Notes under the pieces: model-generated
What the model was told of the DNA's origin: nothing
Seen by the model: the letters and a program-made list of their open reading frames with translations, nothing else
The model's database searches: none
Part shown: positions 19,301 to 27,103 of the stretch, one piece after another
Layout of the letters: the number at the start of each line of letters is the position of its first letter
Position numbering within the stretch: position 1 is the first letter of the stretch
Program-made: the position numbers and the translations under genes
Source of the DNA: an uncultured Pirellulaceae bacterium
GTDB taxonomy: Bacteria; Planctomycetota; Planctomycetia; Pirellulales; Pirellulaceae
Assembly: GCA_938091115.1 (NCBI GenBank)
Contig: CALKNI010000023.1
Coordinates: 1 to 61,214 of the forward strand
DNA: 61,214 bases
Direction: 5' to 3'

Positions 19301-19613
19301 CGCAAAAACCAATCCGAAAATCCTTGTTCCGGGAACACTCAAGGCAATCGAGCAATTGGAGCTGGCAGGATTTCTTTCTTCTGAGTTAGCAGAGCGTTTA
19401 CGAACGGGTTACCGATTGCTGAGGACGGTCGAGGCACGGTTGCGATTAATGAATACTGCTGCGCGTCATGATTTTCCTGAAAATAAAAAGCAGATGGATA
19501 AACTGGCTTTTCTATTGCAGTATCAAAGCGCCGCTCAGCTTGAAATAGTCGTTAATGAACAGCGACACAAAATACGTGAGGCGTTCGATAATATTTTTTC
19601 AAGCAATGAGTGA
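16371..19613 (+). CDS. glnE: Glutamine synthetase adenylyltransferase/adenylyl-removing enzyme
   Basis: GlnE adds AMP to, and removes it from, glutamine synthetase in response to nitrogen status. The 1080-residue protein has the expected two nucleotidyltransferase domains. The first has GKLGGFELNYSSDIDLLF near residue 245. The second has GKLGGSEPNYHSDLDVIF near residue 795. Both retain the Asp-x-Asp pair, and each is followed by its helical GlnD/PII-uridylyltransferase-type domain (NIKTGHGGIRDIEF and NLKRGNGGTVDVEF). It is longer than the E. coli enzyme, mostly at the N-terminus and between the halves. No glnA or glnB is adjacent. Confidence 0.96.
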   Translation: MPESSNDDPSAAESYAGIPTNELSPRIEANLAQIRSKVSARAFHYLGVCLGESWVNLSDPDRAINNLERLVFHSAPAVESLFLDHQDALRDLLVLFATSQSLSDTVIRYASDNPTVSLTDMPAERRKVEWLELGWLKIWQRQGELLSSEQLSNLLWPELESVDSMGQAMEMLRRFKRSQTLRIGVGDLFAERRLDQVASQISHLASTIVDCAYRWLRRRFVAKWGHPVGSSGRDCQYCVLAMGKLGGFELNYSSDIDLLFIFDEPGLVAPAGSHQGRSLPKLTHQEFFARLSQQLVKLVSESTQDGACYRVDLRLRPNGGSGKICRSFDSMMQYYDLQGRTWERQALIKCRPIAGDCELGERLLEQLNPWIYRRNLSRADIGGIKALKRRIERRARDAGEDETNIKTGHGGIRDIEFVIQFLQLLNGGDLPEIRTPNTLEAVRRLEKTKCLSPAESTVLAQNYRWLRGLEHRLQMMFDLQTHSLPTASVELVKIAKTMGLIEGSPASLVMQFQSTLKEVTESNRKILDHLLHGSFGMAFGSMRDTGGAEYRLDREDVPLEVDLILDPDPEMSMIQRALEPYGFENMKSSYQRLIELSQEPTAFLANRRCKHFLASVAPALLAALSQTPDPDQSLVTLATVSECLGAKGVLWELFRFNPPTLSLYVRLCASSDYLVGILKTNPGMIDELLDALQLDGLPTRDRLEANMIELASGATDIVPILHGFKNTQHMRVGIRDILNRDEVRQTQKLLADVAEICLKAVADFQYQRLLRKYAVPDKKQFPLIGDCPLVILALGKLGGSEPNYHSDLDVIFLYDSVAIAPQSIGEKGFTDFLQEGITEQFFFSELAAAITQTITHHSQSGRLYEIDSRLRPTGKSGALAVSTNAFIRYFSSGKGQLWERQALCKARPVFGSDANCERVEEMVQRIVLDQTWLPEMADEIRAMRLAMQKDCSARNLKRGNGGTVDVEFAIQMLQLKHAKTNPKILVPGTLKAIEQLELAGFLSSELAERLRTGYRLLRTVEARLRLMNTAARHDFPENKKQMDKLAFLLQYQSAAQLEIVVNEQRHKIREAFDNIFSSNE

Positions 19614-19617
19614 TCAT

Positions 19618-19643
19618 AAAAAACGCCGGCTAAGAGCCGGCGT
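19618..19643 (-). terminator. Intrinsic terminator of cysK
   Basis: A perfect 9-bp stem, ACGCCGGCT/AGCCGGCGT (19623-19631 and 19635-19643), has a 3-nt loop. Six A residues lie on its left, which read as a T-run on the minus strand. It ends the cysK transcript. It sits a few bases past the glnE stop, so it may also help end that convergent transcript. Confidence 0.85.
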
Positions 19644-19667
19644 AATCGGTTTGCGTTTTAGCTTCGC

Positions 19668-20633
19668 TTACTCGCCCGAAGGATAGAGGTTGGTGGATAG
19701 GTAACGTTCACCAAGGTCCGGAAGCATGACTACAATCATTTTGCCTTCGTTCTCGGGACGTTTAGCTATTTTAATGGCGGCGGAAGCGGCTGCTCCGCAG
19801 CTGATACCGCAGAAGAGACCTTCTTGGGTTGCCATGGCTCTCGCCATTGCGACTGACTCGTCATCGGTCACAGTCACGACCTCGTCGATGATGTCGACAT
19901 TGAGCACACCTGGAATAAAGCCAGCGCCAATGCCCTGGATTTTATGTTTTCCGGGGAGCAGATCCTCCCCAGATTTGCGTTGCGTAATTACTGGACTCGT
20001 TGCAGGCTCAACCGCAATCGAAATCAGCTCAGGCTTTTTTGCTTTTAGAGCTTCACTGCAACCAGTGATTGTCCCGCCCGTTCCTACCCCGGCCACTAGA
20101 ATATCGATTTGTCCTTCCGTATCTCGCCAGATTTCTTCCGCGGTTGTACGGCGATGTACTTCAGGGTTGGCCGGGTTGTTAAATTGCTGAGGCATGAAAT
20201 AGTTTCCACCCGAATTTGCAATTTCGGTCGCTTTTCGGATTGCTCCGGGCATCCCTTCGGCACCCGGGGTCAGGATCACCTCGGCTCCGAGAGCGGCGAC
20301 GAGTCTGCGTCGTTCGATTGACATGGAATCCGGCATCGTAACTTGCATTTTATAGCCTCGAGCGGCACAAACGTAGGCTAATGCAATCCCCGTGTTTCCA
20401 CTGGTCGGTTCGATGATGGTGGTCTCTGAGTTGATGAGGCCATCCCGTTCCGCCGCGTCGATCATCGCCCGTCCAATTCGATCTTTGACGCTCCACAAAG
20501 GATTCATGTTTTCGACTTTGGCAATCACACTTGCAACACAGCCTTCGGTGACTCGCCGCATCCGAACCAAAGGCGTATTGCCGATGCAATGAGTAATCTC
20601 TTCAAGGATTCCTCGTGAAGTAGACGTAGACAT
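19668..20633 (-). CDS. cysK: Cysteine synthase A (O-acetylserine sulfhydrylase)
   Basis: CysK makes cysteine from O-acetylserine and sulfide with pyridoxal phosphate. The PLP lysine is Lys50 in [14 protein letters not shown]. The substrate loop [10 protein letters not shown] and the phosphate-binding loop [10 protein letters not shown] follow, and the C-terminal [11 protein letters not shown] is typical. The 321-residue length fits. The frame extends upstream to 20699, but ATG 20633 is chosen because AGGAAAAC lies 5-12 bases before it and the protein then aligns with the family start. An intrinsic terminator lies just downstream. It stands alone; no cysE is next to it. Confidence 0.95.
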   Translation of the reverse strand: MSTSTSRGILEEITHCIGNTPLVRMRRVTEGCVASVIAKVENMNPLWSVKDRIGRAMIDAAERDGLINSETTIIEPTSGNTGIALAYVCAARGYKMQVTMPDSMSIERRRLVAALGAEVILTPGAEGMPGAIRKATEIANSGGNYFMPQQFNNPANPEVHRRTTAEEIWRDTEGQIDILVAGVGTGGTITGCSEALKAKKPELISIAVEPATSPVITQRKSGEDLLPGKHKIQGIGAGFIPGVLNVDIIDEVVTVTDDESVAMARAMATQEGLFCGISCGAAASAAIKIAKRPENEGKMIVVMLPDLGERYLSTNLYPSGE

Positions 20634-20939
20634 GGTTTGTTTTCCTGAAAAGCGGTGTGAGTTTTTTAGCGGAGCCGGTTTGAACTCAGCGGCGTCCAAG
20701 GTTGGTAAGAACTATCGTCATTTACCACCCCCTTCGTAAGCCTGAGTCTATTTGTTTGGCCATCAAGCGGAGTATAGCAAAGCTGCGAAATATGGGTCAA
20801 CTTTAGTTGTGTTCAGAAGTCGGTTTGTCAATGCTGTCATCGCGATTCGACTGACGGGCACGAAAATAAACGTCGATAAAACAAGGGTTGAGCGAGCTTC
20901 GAGCGACGGTTAGAGATCGAAATCTACTTTTGAGTACCC
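20634..20939. other. Divergent promoter interval, cysK / nuclease-like gene
   Basis: About 305 bases separate two divergently read genes. The interval holds the cysK ribosome-binding site and presumably both promoters. I see no gene, no strong palindrome and no riboswitch. Confidence 0.35.
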
Positions 20940-21701
20940 ATGGAAACAACACTTCACCGACAGTTGAAAGACGAGTTCTGTGATCCGGGGGCGCATCTCG
21001 AAGTTAAATTAGGTGACTATCGAATTGACGTGGTTTGTGGGCATCGGCTGATTGAAATCCAACGGAGCGGCCTCGCTTCGATTCGAGACAAAATACAGCG
21101 ACTGTTGGAGGATGGTTATACCGTCGATGTTGTAAAACCGTTGGTAATGCGCAAACGACTGATCAAGCTCAGTAAGAAAGGGGGGCGGGAGGTCGATCGC
21201 CGTTGGAGTCCAACGAAAGGTTCGATTCTTGATTTGTTTGACGAACTAATTTACTTCACGCGAGTTTTTCCACATCCGAATCTCACGCTGATAACCCCTA
21301 TGATTCAAATCGAAGAAATTCGATATCCTGGCCACGGGCGCCGGAGAAGAAAGCGCATCAATGATTTTATTGTTCACGATCGTCAAATCCTTGAATTAGA
21401 GGATGCGTGCTTTTTTCGAACTCTCGAAGATCTACATCAGTTGCTGCCCGGCGACCTTCCCGCGCCCTTCACGACAAAACAACTGGCGGAAAAACTCGAG
21501 ATTCCAAGAGATCAAGCTCAAAAAATTGCCTATGTGTTGCGAAAGACCGGGGCGGCGATTGAGGTTGGCAAGGAGGTCAATGCGCTGCTTTGCCGACTTG
21601 CTACCCCGGATGAATCTCAGCAATTAATGAAGCAGCGAATACCAACCAAAGAGCCTTCTTATGAATTTTTAGAAGCGTTGAAGCAGCGAACCAAGAAATG
21701 A
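20940..21701 (+). CDS. Unknown protein with possible PD-(D/E)XK-like N-terminus and winged-helix C-terminus
   Basis: The N-terminal 70 residues read AHLEVKLGDYRIDVVCGHRLIEIQRSGLASIRDKIQRLLEDGYTVDVVKP. An early Glu, an Asp on one strand and Glu-Ile-Gln on the next, followed by a helix, is the spacing of PD-(D/E)XK nuclease-fold proteins, with Gln in the place of the usual Lys. The middle is basic (GHGRRRRKR). The C-terminal part (AP-FTTKQLAEKLEIPRDQAQKIAYVLRKTGAAIEVGKE) looks like a winged helix-turn-helix. That combination suggests a DNA-acting protein. No restriction, toxin or phage gene is near it. Nuclease function is a fold-level guess. Confidence 0.7.
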   Translation: METTLHRQLKDEFCDPGAHLEVKLGDYRIDVVCGHRLIEIQRSGLASIRDKIQRLLEDGYTVDVVKPLVMRKRLIKLSKKGGREVDRRWSPTKGSILDLFDELIYFTRVFPHPNLTLITPMIQIEEIRYPGHGRRRRKRINDFIVHDRQILELEDACFFRTLEDLHQLLPGDLPAPFTTKQLAEKLEIPRDQAQKIAYVLRKTGAAIEVGKEVNALLCRLATPDESQQLMKQRIPTKEPSYEFLEALKQRTKK

Positions 21702-21703
21702 TG

Positions 21704-21726
21704 CCTCGTGAGCGTTGCTCACGAGG
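21704..21726 (+). terminator. Hairpin after the nuclease-like gene
   Basis: A perfect 10-bp stem, CCTCGTGAGC/GCTCACGAGG, has a 3-nt loop and starts three bases after the stop codon. No T-run follows, so it may protect the 3' end or act weakly as a terminator. Confidence 0.45.
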
Positions 21727-21789
21727 ATTGTACTCGAGAGTACGATTGAGAATCTGAAGTTGCGCTGGCGATTAAAATGTTCGGTCAAT

Positions 21790-21820
21790 AAAAAAAGCGA
21801 CCGAGAAATCGGCCGCTTTT
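21790..21820 (-). terminator. Bidirectional-type terminator between convergent genes
   Basis: AAAAGCG-A-CCGA (21793-21804) pairs with TCGG-C-CGCTTTT (21809-21820) around a GAAA loop, with one mismatch. An A-run on the left gives the T-run for the minus-strand NRDE gene, and the TTTT on the right serves the plus strand. Confidence 0.75.
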
Positions 21821-21852
21821 CTGGTTTACTGAAAATCTCTGCGAGACTGATT

Positions 21853-22626
21853 TCAGACTTCCGCTTTCGTACGTGATTCTCGAAGTCCACGGCTGAGGAT
21901 ATCGCGAAGCAATGGTGAGTAGTCTTCGAACTTAGACTCGTCAGGTGAGCCATTGGAATACTGATAAATAGCATCCCGTGGTTTCACGCCAAGAGAGATC
22001 AATGTCGAGCTGACCGTCCCGTAGTCTTTTTCCTTAACGACCATGCTCGGGCGACCGGGTGCGGTTGGGGTTCTCGCGAGTACCTTGCTGGCAACCGCCA
22101 AAAACTTAACCGGTGAATCGAGCGTTTGGAGCGTTAAAAGACGCTGAGCCATTGCAGCCCGTTCGTCTTGCGGATCGTTTATGTCGCGATCTCCAATAAT
22201 ACACAGTCCCTGTTGTAGTTCCGTGACATCGGTTTCGTTTCTCGAATGGATCATCCAGCCCGAATCCGGGTCGGCCACACAAAAATTGGCCCCGCCGTAT
22301 TGGCCCGAGTGGAGTTCCTCGAGTGCAAAATCAACAGCAGCTTGGGCAGAGTTGCATTTCAGCATCTCTCGCGTCAATGCGCCGCGGGATCGCGGGTTCA
22401 TCGGCGTATCGTATTTTTTACGCCTAACTACCCCCACGAACATTCCGTCCTGATTCATACCGAGGTAAGTTCCACCGGTTTGCTGGTCTATACTCGCCAA
22501 AATACGAGGTTTCCCAGATTGAATCGAAGGTGCAGGACAAATTCGGTCGAGAGGTTCTTCCCGGTTATAAGCAACCAAAATTGGGGCTTCCGGAACCAAA
22601 TGATATACGATTGCCAGTAGGCTCAT
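21853..22626 (-). CDS. NRDE family protein (TANGO2-like, Ntn-hydrolase fold)
   Basis: The 257-residue protein has the pattern of the NRDE/TANGO2 family: a short start MSLLAIVYHL, then the family tetrad as AYNREEPLDR, then a Thr/Gly block (QTGGTYLGMNQDGMFVGVVRRK) and RSRGALTREML. A later FCVADPDSGWMIHSRNETDV block is typical of Ntn-type folds. In this family the Asn-Arg-Asp-Glu signature is varied here to Asn-Arg-Glu-Glu. The biochemical function of bacterial members is not settled. It lies alone and is convergent with the nuclease-like gene. Confidence 0.8.
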   Translation of the reverse strand: MSLLAIVYHLVPEAPILVAYNREEPLDRICPAPSIQSGKPRILASIDQQTGGTYLGMNQDGMFVGVVRRKKYDTPMNPRSRGALTREMLKCNSAQAAVDFALEELHSGQYGGANFCVADPDSGWMIHSRNETDVTELQQGLCIIGDRDINDPQDERAAMAQRLLTLQTLDSPVKFLAVASKVLARTPTAPGRPSMVVKEKDYGTVSSTLISLGVKPRDAIYQYSNGSPDESKFEDYSPLLRDILSRGLRESRTKAEV

Positions 22627-23043
22627 ACGTTTTTTCGCTTTTTCAAAGATCAGGATTAATGAAATCGTTTTCCGTTACGGCGAGCCACTAATCTATCGAA
22701 TTGCCATAGTTTTGATACCCCCAAAAGGGGGGTTATTGTTGCTCCTTTTCTATTTGAACTCTGTAATGTGAACTTGTTTGGATAATACCTAAGTCATTGT
22801 CATACTATAAGATAGAGATTTAAGGACGCGTTTGGGGACTGTTCTGGTATTACAAAGCGTGTGGAAAATCGGTTCAAAACGGCCTTTGGACACCCAGTAG
22901 GAATGGTATCGGAGGAATTTCCAGAATGTGGTATCCATAGGGGACGCCGATGCGGCTTTCACCTGAAGGTTGCTGTTGGATTAAATTACATCGGTCTCAA
23001 AATCAAGAATTCTTTGGGCGAGAGCCGCTAAGCTCCGAATCCT
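22627..23043. other. Intergenic region upstream of fabH
   Basis: About 417 bases. A short C6/G6 hairpin (ACCCCC...GGGGGT, 22717-22733) has no T-run. A 42-codon plus-strand frame (22903-23031) lies just before fabH but has no good ribosome-binding site or recognisable product. The interval presumably contains the divergent promoters. No plsX or rpmF, common neighbours of fabH elsewhere, is present. Confidence 0.4.
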
Positions 23044-24162
23044 ATGCCGTATTTAGACGAACAGTCACAGAGGCTGAGTATTCGCCCATCCCGTGGTCAA
23101 GCAGAGATTGAGAGAAAAATCTTTGTTGGGCGGGTATCGGTTGCCAAGAAGAAGGCGCCTTTGGTTGCGAAGTTATCGGGGATTAAGGTGGTTGGTGCTG
23201 GAGTGAGTCTAGGGTCCAAGTGGGTTCCCAACGAAGCGCTGAATGCATTGGGGTGCGACGCCGATTGGATTTACCAGCGAACTGGAATTCAGGGGCGTTA
23301 CCACGTAGCCAATGGAGAGTCGACCAGCGATATGGCGATTCGAGCAGCTGAGCAGTGTCTGGAGAGATCAGGTGTTGCTGCAAGCGAGGTTGATTTAATT
23401 ATAGTGGCCACGGTAACACCCGATTACCCAACTCCTTCGACGGCCTGTATTGTCCAAGCGCACCTCGGTTGCGCCGCCGCGGCTTACGATTTAAATGCTG
23501 CATGTTCCGGTTTTATGTATGGTTTGGTTACAGCAAGTCAGGCGGTGAAAACGGGTTGCAGTCGTAATGCTTTGGTGATTGGTGCTGAGACGCTGACCAT
23601 GTTGATGAACCCGGAGGATAAAAAGACTTACCCATTATTTGGAGATGGTGCGGGGGCTGTTTTAATTTCCGCGGATGATACAGCAGACGAGGCAGCAGCA
23701 TCCGGGATTTTGGCCTATCGCTTGGCATCGGAAGGGGGATTGGGAGATGCTCTCAAGGCTCCCGGTGGAGGTTCAAAGAATCCACTGAGTCAGGAAGTGC
23801 TCGACCGGAAAGAGCAATATTTGGTGATGGATGGGCGGACAGTTTTCAAGTGGGCCGTGCGGTTGATTCCTGAGATTGTTAACGAAATGCTTGAGAAAGC
23901 AGAGCTCGACTTATCGGACGTTGACCTTTTTATTCCACATCAGGCGAACGTCAGAATTATTGATGCGGCGGTTGACGAATTAGGAATTGAAAAAGAGAAG
24001 GTTTTCGTCAATTTGGATCGTTACGGAAACACCTCGGCAGCGAGCATTCCAATTGCAATCGCCGAGGCGTTAGAGCAGGGCCGAATCAAACCTGGAGATA
24101 ATGTACTGATGGTCGGGTTCGGTGCCGGATTGACCTGGGGTGCTTGCCTGTTTCGCTGGTAG
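23044..24162 (+). CDS. fabH: 3-oxoacyl-ACP synthase III
   Basis: FabH condenses an acyl-CoA with malonyl-ACP to begin fatty acid synthesis. The Cys-His-Asn triad is visible as NAACSGFMYG (Cys154 in this numbering), IPHQANVRI (His299) and RYGNTSAAS (Asn329), along with the family's VGFGAGLTWGA end. Compared with E. coli FabH the triad is shifted by about 42-55 residues, mostly because of an N-terminal extension of about 40 residues. A TTG at 23161, preceded by GAAGG, would give a normal-length start (MVAKLSGIKVVGAG). ATG 23044 is kept as the frame start. It stands alone, not in a fab cluster. Confidence 0.93.
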   Translation: MPYLDEQSQRLSIRPSRGQAEIERKIFVGRVSVAKKKAPLVAKLSGIKVVGAGVSLGSKWVPNEALNALGCDADWIYQRTGIQGRYHVANGESTSDMAIRAAEQCLERSGVAASEVDLIIVATVTPDYPTPSTACIVQAHLGCAAAAYDLNAACSGFMYGLVTASQAVKTGCSRNALVIGAETLTMLMNPEDKKTYPLFGDGAGAVLISADDTADEAAASGILAYRLASEGGLGDALKAPGGGSKNPLSQEVLDRKEQYLVMDGRTVFKWAVRLIPEIVNEMLEKAELDLSDVDLFIPHQANVRIIDAAVDELGIEKEKVFVNLDRYGNTSAASIPIAIAEALEQGRIKPGDNVLMVGFGAGLTWGACLFRW

Positions 24163-24274
24163 TCGGCTGTCGCTGCTGAAGATTGAGAGCAGAAAATTCT
24201 GATGAGGCACTTGCTTGAAAGGCCGATCCAAGAGTTCTTTACTGCGCTGAATCGCCGGTGAGCCTGAAGGCCGA

Positions 24275-25825
24275 TCAATCGAGGGGAAATTCGTCGTTGG
24301 CTGCTTTATCACCGTAGAGTGGCAAGTATCGGTAGTAAACCTCAAGTGTCATGCAGGCGAGGGAGGTCGAATAAAGACGCCCTCCTCGTTCAGCGGCATG
24401 CCCATTGTCGAAGTGCCAACTTCCGGCCATGTTCCCTTCGGTCTCTTGCGATTTTACAAGGAAATCACGCATTTTCGAGTTCCAGTTCTTCCATTTTTTT
24501 CCACCAATATGCTTCATTGCTTGCGTGGCATAATAGTTGTAGTACATATCGGCGGAAGTTTTTGATGCCATGCTCGGTCCGCGTTCGGCAAGGGCTTCAA
24601 TTCCGCGTCCGAGTCCCGGGACTTCTTTGTCCCATCCCATGTACATTCGGCACAAGAGACCAACCGCCGTGCAGGCATTGGCTGGCGTTCCGACGGGCGG
24701 TCCGGCATAGCCGTAGAACGCACCGCCACTAGACGAAACACTATCGAGAAACTTCTCGACTAATTGGTACGTTCTGGGTTGGATTGCCAAGCCTGAGATT
24801 TTTCCACTTTTCAGTGCCATCAACTGCCAACCTACTGCGGAGGTATCTCCGGGCTGTCGTGGCTGATATCTCCAGCCGCCACCTACAGGGTCTTGTGCCT
24901 GTTCGATGTACCACAGAGATCCTTGAGCGTAATTTACTAACTCAGGATCTTTGGTCATCGCGTAGGCTTCGCAAAGCGCGATCGACACTAAGCCGTGCGA
25001 GTACATGCTTCCGCCGGGTTCAAGATAAGACAGACCTCGCTGAGCTCGCTTAGCGCGACCCATCAGGAATATTAAACCTCGGCGGACTTCGTCTTTATAC
25101 TCACCGGTTTGATGGGTATGCCCCGCGCCGAGCAACGGTAGAATTGCAAGTGCGGTTGCGGCGCCACGTGCTTGAGGAATGCTACCGGGATCAGGGCTGT
25201 CTCTAAAATTCCCAGGCCCCATTGTATGATCGAGGCTCCAGCCACCATCTTCTAGCTGGTGTTTCACAATCCATTTGAGGGCAAGTGCGACGGATTCTTC
25301 GGAGGAGGAGTTCCCACCATATTCTTTTAAAAGTTGACCTTTTGAGTTGCCTGAGCGACTCGATGTTTCCGAGCTCATATCTGCGGTTTCGAGTGCACCC
25401 AGCATTTCGGATTCGAGGGCGACTTCGTCTGCACCGAGGATGTTCCCAAAATCGACATCAGCTTCCGGAAGTGCAGTATCTACCATTTCGGTGACTTCTG
25501 TTGTCTCTTGTTCTGAAAACTCTTGCTCGACCGCTTCTTCGACATTGAAGTCCAGTGTGTCGAAGTTCATTTCGAAGGAGTCGAGAGCTTCTGCTGCTTG
25601 CTCTCCGGCTTGAAGTGAGACAACCTTACTCTCTTTGGTGGGCATGACCAGAATCGCGAGAACAACGATAATGGCGATATGGCACAAAAAGCTAACGAGC
25701 CAGCTTGGCATCACGTTAAATAGCAAAAACCGACTTCCGCCTTCGTTGTCGTCGAAGCCCTCTTCAGAATTCTCTGGATTCTCCGGTTGTGGGTCACTCG
25801 TTGGGCGGGGTGGTTGTTGGTTCAT
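24275..25825 (-). CDS. Membrane-anchored squalene-cyclase/prenyltransferase-repeat protein
   Basis: The 516-residue protein has an acidic, proline-rich cytoplasmic start, one membrane span near residues 37-62 and an acidic linker (residues 70-150, rich in Glu, Ser and Thr). An alpha-toroid domain of the terpenoid-cyclase/prenyltransferase type runs from about residue 170. QW-type motifs QLEDGGWSLD and QDPVGGGWRYQP are visible, along with Gly-rich turns and repeated helix pairs. The family is common and multi-copy in planctomycetes. The DXDD catalytic motif of squalene-hopene cyclase is not obvious, so it is probably a binding or scaffolding protein, not a cyclase. It is convergent with fabH. 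Confidence 0.82.
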   Translation of the reverse strand: MNQQPPRPTSDPQPENPENSEEGFDDNEGGSRFLLFNVMPSWLVSFLCHIAIIVVLAILVMPTKESKVVSLQAGEQAAEALDSFEMNFDTLDFNVEEAVEQEFSEQETTEVTEMVDTALPEADVDFGNILGADEVALESEMLGALETADMSSETSSRSGNSKGQLLKEYGGNSSSEESVALALKWIVKHQLEDGGWSLDHTMGPGNFRDSPDPGSIPQARGAATALAILPLLGAGHTHQTGEYKDEVRRGLIFLMGRAKRAQRGLSYLEPGGSMYSHGLVSIALCEAYAMTKDPELVNYAQGSLWYIEQAQDPVGGGWRYQPRQPGDTSAVGWQLMALKSGKISGLAIQPRTYQLVEKFLDSVSSSGGAFYGYAGPPVGTPANACTAVGLLCRMYMGWDKEVPGLGRGIEALAERGPSMASKTSADMYYNYYATQAMKHIGGKKWKNWNSKMRDFLVKSQETEGNMAGSWHFDNGHAAERGGRLYSTSLACMTLEVYYRYLPLYGDKAANDEFPLD

Positions 25826-26130
25826 ATTCGCCTCTGACAGCTCTAATCAAATTCGATGCCGAATGGCATCTGAAACAGTATACCGTATTTTTGGCCCTTT
25901 TCTCTATTATCGCCCATCTGATAGAAATTAAATTCTACCTTCGCCTCAACACGTTTAATCCTAACAATTGGTACTTAACGATGCGTTGATTCTGCTATCT
26001 ATTATTCCCTCGCGTTTTTATTTTTCCATACCTTGGTTTACTGTTTGTTTCAAGAAACCAAGAAAAAACGAGATGCTCGATTGAAAGTTCGCAAGTCAGC
26101 ATTTTTCAATAGTTTGTTTGAGGAGTTATT
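25826..26130. other. Divergent promoter interval upstream of panC
   Basis: About 305 bases between divergent genes. A stem CTTGGTTT/AAACCAAG (26032-26039 with 26055-26062) lies about 70 bases before panC and would be in its 5' leader. It has no T-run. The AGGAG ribosome-binding site of panC is at 26121-26125. I see no gene here. Confidence 0.4.
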
Positions 26131-26985
26131 TTGAAGGTTGAAATTATATCCACTGTCGCGGAGCTTTCTGAGATCGTGCAAGGATTGAGGAAAAGTGGCC
26201 GCACCATTGGAGTTGTTCCAACGATGGGGGCCTTGCACGAAGGGCATCTCAGCCTTGCGAGGGTTTCGCTGGCGGAGAATGATGAAACAATCACGACAAT
26301 TTTCTTGAATCCAACTCAGTTTGCTCCTCAGGAAGACTTGTCACGCTACCCGCGGACATTAGAAAGTGACATCGAGCGACTCGCTGCCGAGGGCGTTGGC
26401 TACGTTTTTGTACCTAGCCATGAACAGGTTTATCCAAAAGGTTTCACAACGAGCATTAAACCGCCGGCGGTTGCTAGGCGACTCGAAGGCGAGTTTCGAC
26501 CGACCCATTTTGGAGGCGTCGTAACGGTAGTTCTTAAACTTTTGAATATGACTTGTGCAGATAAGGCTTATTTTGGGCAAAAGGATTTTCAGCAGGCGAT
26601 GGTGATTCGCCAGATGGTTCGAGATTTGAATGTGCCAACAGAAGTTACAATATGTCCAATCATTCGAGATCAGGACGGATTGGCTTTGAGTTCGAGGAAT
26701 GTTTTTCTTTCGACTGAGGAGCGCGCGATTGCTCTGTCGTTAAATAAGACCCTTCTTCATGTTGAAGCTCAGATTCGAGCGGGGCAACGGGACGGATTTG
26801 AGGTGGTCACAGAAATGAGACAAATGCTGATAGATTCTGGTGTGGAGCGGATTGATTATGCGATCATTGCTCATCCCGATTCTTTAGAAATGGCCGATCC
26901 GGTTGTTTTTCCTGCGGTTGCCTTAATTGCCGCGTATGTCGGTGAAACTCGCTTACTTGACAATCGAGTATTCTCAGAGGATTGA
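26131..26985 (+). CDS. panC: Pantoate--beta-alanine ligase (pantothenate synthetase)
   Basis: PanC joins pantoate and beta-alanine with ATP to give pantothenate, the precursor of coenzyme A. The nucleotidyltransferase signature VPTMGALHEGHLSL holds the HIGH-type motif. FLNPTQFAP, ADKAYFGQKDFQQ and LALSSRNVFL follow, all characteristic. The start is TTG 26131 with a good AGGAG five bases before it. It gives MKVEIISTVAEL, which fits the family N-terminus, and no ATG is suitably placed. The 284-residue length is normal. It has no panB or panD next to it. Confidence 0.95.
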   Translation: MKVEIISTVAELSEIVQGLRKSGRTIGVVPTMGALHEGHLSLARVSLAENDETITTIFLNPTQFAPQEDLSRYPRTLESDIERLAAEGVGYVFVPSHEQVYPKGFTTSIKPPAVARRLEGEFRPTHFGGVVTVVLKLLNMTCADKAYFGQKDFQQAMVIRQMVRDLNVPTEVTICPIIRDQDGLALSSRNVFLSTEERAIALSLNKTLLHVEAQIRAGQRDGFEVVTEMRQMLIDSGVERIDYAIIAHPDSLEMADPVVFPAVALIAAYVGETRLLDNRVFSED

Positions 26986-27103
26986 TTTTTTGAATAGTAG
27001 ACTTTGTTGTGAAACAGGCGAAGCTTCGTAGATTCGAACTACTCTAGCCGAAACCGATAACTTTCGGTTCTAATTTGGGGATAGGAACGCGCGGCAATCG
27101 GGG

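Noticed and set aside
22903-23031. 42-codon frame just upstream of fabH, considered as rpmF
   Set aside because: Product is not L32-like and the start lacks a properly spaced ribosome-binding site.
26990-27060. Possible tRNA-like GATTCGAACTAC near lgt
   Set aside because: A TATC-like arm appears, but no acceptor stem or anticodon arm could be folded.
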